In this document: piece after piece, positions 13,028 to 16,116 of the stretch | How the letters are laid out: each line of letters starts with the position of its first letter | How positions within the stretch are numbered: position 1 is the first letter of the stretch | Assembly (NCBI GenBank): GCA_964417785.1 | Contig: CAYQJO010000089.1 | Location: 1-16,116, forward strand | DNA length: 16,116 nt | Direction of reading: 5' to 3' | DNA from: DAOTUL01 sp034437435 | GTDB taxonomy: Bacteria; Chloroflexota; Anaerolineae; Aggregatilineales; Phototrophicaceae | Made by a program: the position numbers and the translations under genes | The notes under the pieces: model-generated | The model's database searches: none | Told to the model about the DNA's origin: nothing | What the model saw: only the letters and a program-made list of their open reading frames with translations

Positions 13028-14044
13028 CTATCCCGTTGTGAGTGCGTAACACAGCGCCGGGTTATCCTCCCGCTGCACCTCATCCAGATTGGCAACCGAG
13101 ATCATGCCGTGCTGGTAGAGATATTCGATATGTGCGCCAGCTTCTTCCAGCGCCAGGATCGTCTCGTAGCCGGTCTTGCCAGGGTACATGGTCTGGGTAA
13201 CGGCGTTGATGGTACATGGGCCGTTTTCGGTAATGATGTCCAGGACCCGATTAAGCTTGCGCTCGTGGCTATGACGGATCGCCTGTACCCGGTCATAGAC
13301 ATCGTAAATGGGGTCCTCATGCCCACCCAACGCCAGTTCGATGCCGTCGATCTTCTCCATTTTGCGCAGCGAATCCAGATAATGTCCCAGGCCGGTGTAA
13401 TGGGTGATGCTCTCTGGAGCCTGGTGCGGCGTCGTCCGCGATAGAATGTGGTCGGCACATAACAAGACCTCCCCGAACTTGAGAACCACCTGTCCGGGAC
13501 AGTGACCGGGCATATGGTAGACCACCATATCGGGGTAGACCGCATCCTCTTTGAGATCGAAATCTACCGGCACCGAACGGATATGCTTTTTAGCGAAGCC
13601 GTACATCTCCATCATCTGAGTGCGCTGTGGTTCATCTACACCGGCTCGTTCCAGGTAGATGCGCAGGTCTTTGGTCGCCATCACCACCCGCTCTTCGTAA
13701 TTGGTGAGGACGCGCCGGTCCAGTTCATGGACACCGATGCGTGCGCCGGTCTGCTCCAACATGAACGCCACCCCACCGAAATGATCCAGATGACCGTGTG
13801 TCACCAGGATATAGGCGATGTCGCCGGGGGTGATGCTTTCGCCAAAGTCATCGCGCACGGCATCCAGACCACGCATGAGGTCCTGATTGCTCTGGTCAAA
13901 GCCGGAACCAGTGTCGATCAATGTGGGCGCGACACCGCCGAGCAGCAGATAACTGTAGGCGACGAATCCGTTGGGGAAGACCACCATCGGGATACGGTAG
14001 ATACGCAAGCCGCTGATCGTGTCGAAACGCTGGATGGCGGTCAT
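13028..14044 (-). CDS. MBL-fold metallo-hydrolase with a C-terminal winged-helix-like tail, 338 aa
   Basis: Metallo-beta-lactamase fold enzyme, probably binuclear zinc. Motif THGHLDHFGG gives His83, His85, Asp87 and His88. MPGHCPGQ gives His181, CADHILSR Asp198, and GGHEDP His242, the complete metal ligand set. The region after about 255 (RKLNRVLDIITENGPCTINAVTQ, in two parts by eye) looks like the winged-helix end of LACTB2-like members. Substrate class (thioester, lactone, nucleic acid) cannot be settled. I prefer ATG at 14044, which overlaps the upstream stop as TGATG; the adjacent GTG at 14047 is equally possible. It follows the PH-like gene and is likely translated by coupling, as no ribosome binding site is evident. 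Its stop lies just beyond the scaffold gap. Confidence 0.88.
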   Translation of the reverse strand: MTAIQRFDTISGLRIYRIPMVVFPNGFVAYSYLLLGGVAPTLIDTGSGFDQSNQDLMRGLDAVRDDFGESITPGDIAYILVTHGHLDHFGGVAFMLEQTGARIGVHELDRRVLTNYEERVVMATKDLRIYLERAGVDEPQRTQMMEMYGFAKKHIRSVPVDFDLKEDAVYPDMVVYHMPGHCPGQVVLKFGEVLLCADHILSRTTPHQAPESITHYTGLGHYLDSLRKMEKIDGIELALGGHEDPIYDVYDRVQAIRHSHERKLNRVLDIITENGPCTINAVTQTMYPGKTGYETILALEEAGAHIEYLYQHGMISVANLDEVQREDNPALCYALTTG

Positions 14045-14577
14045 CACGAATGCTTTGGTTTATCAAAAAACGGATCGTCCGTACCCGCGCCGCGAAAGGT
14101 TTCCAGCATGAGGGCTTCGACTTCACGCGGATGTTCAATATCGAAGAAGCCCACCGGCTCTTCGTAACTGCGGGTCCGGTTCTGGCTACGACGGATGCGC
14201 GTTTCGTAGCGGAAGATCACATCCCCGCGCTCACCGTGCATACGGCGTTCCACCAGTTCGATGTCGTTCGGACCATAAGAGCGCACCGAGCGACCACTCA
14301 GCATAAGAACCCGCCGAGCGGTAATGGCATAGATCGTTCCGGGTCCATGTTTGCTCAGCGCAGTAAACACCGATGCACCGCGAAAACTCGAAAACACGGT
14401 GAAGAAAACCCCCAGCATCAGCAGCCCCATGACCACTGTAGAGATCATGGAAAGACCACCGACACTCAACAGCGCACGACGGCCCGGACGCGCAGCCCAG
14501 AGTAGGTCTTCACCTAACAGCAGTTCACTATCAATACGCTGGTGTATCTCTGATGAGATCGAATCGGATTTCATCAT
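14044..14577 (-). CDS. Membrane protein with a bacterial PH-like domain, 177 aa
   Basis: A polar N-terminus (1-34) with LGEDLLWAARPGRR precedes a hydrophobic helix at about 37-63. A beta-rich region follows with the hallmark YAITARRVLMLSGRSVRSY, then EVERR-like and GDVIFRYE strands and a C-terminal helix (about 150-163). This layout, a 'W-x-x-RP' start, membrane segment and 'YxxTxRRxL' strand, is typical of bacterial PH-like membrane proteins of unknown role. I chose ATG at 14577, with a second ATG at 14574; GGAGG lies 5 and 8 nt upstream respectively. A longer reading from 14730 would have no ribosome site and an unlikely N-terminus. It is the first gene of a two-gene unit with the MBL enzyme. 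Confidence 0.78.
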   Translation of the reverse strand: MMKSDSISSEIHQRIDSELLLGEDLLWAARPGRRALLSVGGLSMISTVVMGLLMLGVFFTVFSSFRGASVFTALSKHGPGTIYAITARRVLMLSGRSVRSYGPNDIELVERRMHGERGDVIFRYETRIRRSQNRTRSYEEPVGFFDIEHPREVEALMLETFRGAGTDDPFFDKPKHS

Positions 14578-14731
14578 ACATTCCTCCCTCCAGGGATTGG
14601 CCCCGCCATACTGGCCCCAACAAAGTTGCTTCAGAAAGCAAGAACGACTGACATTTCCGCAAAACCAACCCAATAACAACCCAAAAAGCGTTGATCCAAA
14701 GGATTGGTGGTTTTTTTGTACGATTCTCACA

Positions 14732-14747
14732 TGTGATGTTTATCACA
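14732..14747. promoter_or_regulatory. CRP-type regulator binding palindrome
   Basis: TGTGA (14732-14736), six spacer bases, TCACA (14743-14747): a perfect match to the CRP-family half-site pattern. A further TCACA lies directly upstream (14727-14731), so 14727-14736 is itself a 10-bp palindrome. The centre is at 14739.5, between the divergent PH-like and fasciclin genes. The CRP/FNR regulator itself is not in the window. Confidence 0.6.
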
Positions 14748-14765
14748 CAATTATTTACGCTTCGG

Positions 14766-14774
14766 TGGTAGAAT
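14766..14774 (+). promoter_or_regulatory. Extended -10 promoter of the fasciclin lipoprotein gene
   Basis: TGG followed by TAGAAT (14769-14774) is a TGn extended -10 with 5 of 6 hexamer matches and no good -35. A start near 14781 puts the centre of the CRP-type palindrome at about -41.5, the class II activation position. TTTACG (14754-14759) with TAACAT (14777-14782), 17 nt apart, is an alternative promoter for the same gene. Confidence 0.5.
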
Positions 14775-14824
14775 GGTAACATTGTACATTAGTTATCGCG
14801 CAAAACCCCAGGGAGGAGTTGCAC

Positions 14825-16116
14825 ATGAAACATAGAACCAGATTACTCTTGTTTGTCGCACTTATGATCACCGCGTTGTTGGTCGCCGCCTGCGGCGGTG
14901 ACGAAGAAGAACCCACCAATACCCCGGCACCGACAGCAACAGATGAGCCGACAGCGGTCCCGACCGAGGAACCCACCGAAGAAATCACGGTGGAACCGAC
15001 TGAGGAAATAACCGCTGAGCCAACCGAAGAAGTTGGTACCATCCCCGAAGAAGCCGAAGCGGCTGAGAGCTTCACAACCCTGCTGGCCGCCATTGAGGCC
15101 GCCGGTCTGACCGAAGCCCTGAGCAGTGACGATCCGCTGACCGTCTTCGCTCCCACCGATGAAGCCTTTGAGGCCCTGCTGGCTGAGTTGGGCGTCACGG
15201 CGGAAGAACTGCTGGCCCGCGAAGACCTGGCGACCATCCTGCAATATCATGTCGTCGCTGGTGAAGTCATGGCCGAGAATGTGATGGCACTTGACGGTGA
15301 AACGGTCGAGACACTGGCCGGTGAGACCATCGCCATCAGCGTTGTTGATGGCGTGGTCGTCCTCAATGACACCGTCAACGTCGTGCAGACCGATGTCGAA
15401 GCCTCCAACGGCGTGATCCATGTGATCGACGGCGTTCTGCTCCCTCCGACCGAGCCGGAAGAAACACCGGAAGTCACGACTGAGCCGACTGAAGAAATGG
15501 TCGCTACCGAGGAAGTGGAAGTCACCGAGGAAGCCACCGTCGAGATGACGGTTGAGCCGACCGAAGAGATGGAACCCACCGAAGAAGCCACCGAAGAAAT
15601 GATGGCGACTGAGGAAATGGAACCCACTGAAGAGGTCGTCGCTGAGCCAATGGGTGGCGACATGGATATCGTGGCTGTTGCCGAAGATGCTGGTGATTTC
15701 AGCACTCTGCTGGCCGCGCTTGACGCCGCTGGACTGACCGAGACCTTCCAGGGCGAAGAGGCTTACACCGTCTTCGCGCCCACCGACGACGCCTTTGCGG
15801 CTCTGCTGGATGAGTTGGGCGTTACGGCGGAAGACCTGCTGGCCCGCGAGGACCTCGGCACCATCCTGGCCTATCATGTTGTTGAAGGCGCAGTCATGGC
15901 AGAAACCGTGCTGACGCTGGACGGCGAAACAGTCGAAACACTGGCCGGTGAAACCGTCGCCATCAGCATCGTTGACGGCGTGGTTGTCCTGAATGAAACG
16001 GTCAATGTTGTTCAGACCGATGTCGAGGCATCCAACGGTGTCATCCATGTGATTGATGCTGTACTGCTGCCGCCGGCTGAAGAGATGGAACCGACCGAGG
16101 AAGTCGTCGCTGAAGC
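14825..16116 (+). CDS. Lipoprotein with at least two FAS1 (fasciclin) domains, 3' end beyond the window
   Basis: A secreted lipid-anchored protein. The signal peptide ends in a lipobox, LLVAAC, with Cys23 as the modified residue. Then come a Glu/Pro/Thr-rich linker (about 27-80), a FAS1 domain (81-207), a longer Thr/Glu/Met/Pro linker (208-290) and a second FAS1 domain (291-417). Another linker begins as the window ends after 430 codons. Both domains have the FAS1 boxes: TVFAPTDEAF or TVFAPTDDAF, then QYHVV or AYHVV, then NGVIHVIDGVLLP or its variant. FAS1 domains usually mediate adhesion or binding to surfaces and polymers. ATG follows AGGAG by 6 nt. No stop occurs in this frame to 16116, so a third domain may follow. 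Confidence 0.93.
   Translation, partial: MKHRTRLLLFVALMITALLVAACGGDEEEPTNTPAPTATDEPTAVPTEEPTEEITVEPTEEITAEPTEEVGTIPEEAEAAESFTTLLAAIEAAGLTEALSSDDPLTVFAPTDEAFEALLAELGVTAEELLAREDLATILQYHVVAGEVMAENVMALDGETVETLAGETIAISVVDGVVVLNDTVNVVQTDVEASNGVIHVIDGVLLPPTEPEETPEVTTEPTEEMVATEEVEVTEEATVEMTVEPTEEMEPTEEATEEMMATEEMEPTEEVVAEPMGGDMDIVAVAEDAGDFSTLLAALDAAGLTETFQGEEAYTVFAPTDDAFAALLDELGVTAEDLLAREDLGTILAYHVVEGAVMAETVLTLDGETVETLAGETVAISIVDGVVVLNETVNVVQTDVEASNGVIHVIDAVLLPPAEEMEPTEEVVAE
15065..15445 (+). repeat. FAS1 domain copy 1 of the lipoprotein gene
   Basis: First of two in-frame copies, residues 81-207, repeated at 15695-16075 with a 630-nt offset. The last 55 residues match copy 2 at 49 positions by eye, while many codons differ at third positions. 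Confidence 0.85.
15695..16075 (+). repeat. FAS1 domain copy 2 of the lipoprotein gene
   Basis: Second in-frame copy, residues 291-417. It keeps the same boxes and length as copy 1, with most nucleotide differences at wobble positions, so protein sequence has been held while the DNA drifted. Confidence 0.85.

Noticed and set aside
12773..13444. Open frames passing through the N gap
   Set aside because: They exist only because unknown bases are read as non-stop codons, and they lie antisense or out of frame to supported genes.
14690..14720. Small stem plus T7 run in the fasciclin upstream region as a terminator
   Set aside because: The stem is only about 4-5 bp, the T run is displaced by several bases, and no plus-strand gene ends upstream of it.
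14578..14730. N-terminal extension of the PH-like protein to 14730
   Set aside because: GGAGG lies directly before ATG 14577, and the extension is cysteine- and tryptophan-rich sequence unlike the rest, lying in the intergenic region.
14843..16048. A 401-residue open frame on the minus strand opposite the fasciclin gene
   Set aside because: Its product is a low-complexity run of Gly, Phe and His caused by reading the repeated acidic codons and FAS1 copies backwards. It has no ribosome site, and the plus-strand frame has a lipobox and clear FAS1 motifs.
14825..16075. The fasciclin repeats as a CRISPR array or mobile repeat
   Set aside because: The repeats are long, in frame, protein-coding and diverged at wobble positions, with no short regular repeat-spacer pattern, inverted ends or transposase.

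Overview
The window looks like a chromosomal stretch of a Chloroflexota (Anaerolineae-type) bacterium, probably from a metagenome assembly. This rests on gene content: a fasciclin lipoprotein with Thr/Glu/Pro-rich linkers, several TolB-like beta-propellers, GAF-containing histidine kinases and small zinc-ribbon proteins. It also rests on the moderately GC-rich, tightly packed, often overlapping genes with ordinary Shine-Dalgarno sites. The taxon is an inference; no phylogenetic marker is complete here. I see no phage, transposon, CRISPR array or integrase.

Layout. 1-86: the 3' part of tRNA-Cys(GCA) and its terminator. 98-516: a small zinc-ribbon gene meeting a DUF433 antitoxin-like gene tail to tail, their stop codons overlapping. 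580-2268 (minus): a likely operon of a two-domain rhodanese sulfurtransferase, a SufE-like sulfur acceptor and an unknown protein. 2469-2882 (minus): a beta-rich DUF4097-like protein, divergent from 2988-4184 (plus), a DUF368 polyprenyl-phosphate transporter-type membrane protein with a large acidic insert. 4254-10030 (minus): a compact six-gene run of sirtuin, secreted beta-propeller, endonuclease III-like protein, tandem-GAF histidine kinase, PIG-L deacetylase and a second short histidine kinase; most joints overlap or nearly touch. 10114-12926 (plus): two paralogous membrane-anchored propellers flanking a multi-pass membrane protein of unknown function. 12927-13026: a 100-N scaffold gap. 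13028-14577 (minus): a PH-like membrane protein followed by an MBL-fold hydrolase. 14825 to the window end (plus): a lipoprotein with at least two FAS1 domains, running off the edge.

How the genes work together. The rhodanese-SufE pair suggests persulfide trafficking. The six-gene minus-strand run joins signalling (two kinases without a response regulator), NAD-dependent protein deacylation, base-excision repair and a deacetylase; this may be housekeeping clustering rather than one pathway. The two plus-strand propellers each have exactly two cysteines in matching places, which suggests disulfide-closed extracytoplasmic propellers. The best regulatory signal is a perfect CRP-type palindrome placed for class II activation of the fasciclin lipoprotein gene. 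No clear new defence or mobile system is visible.
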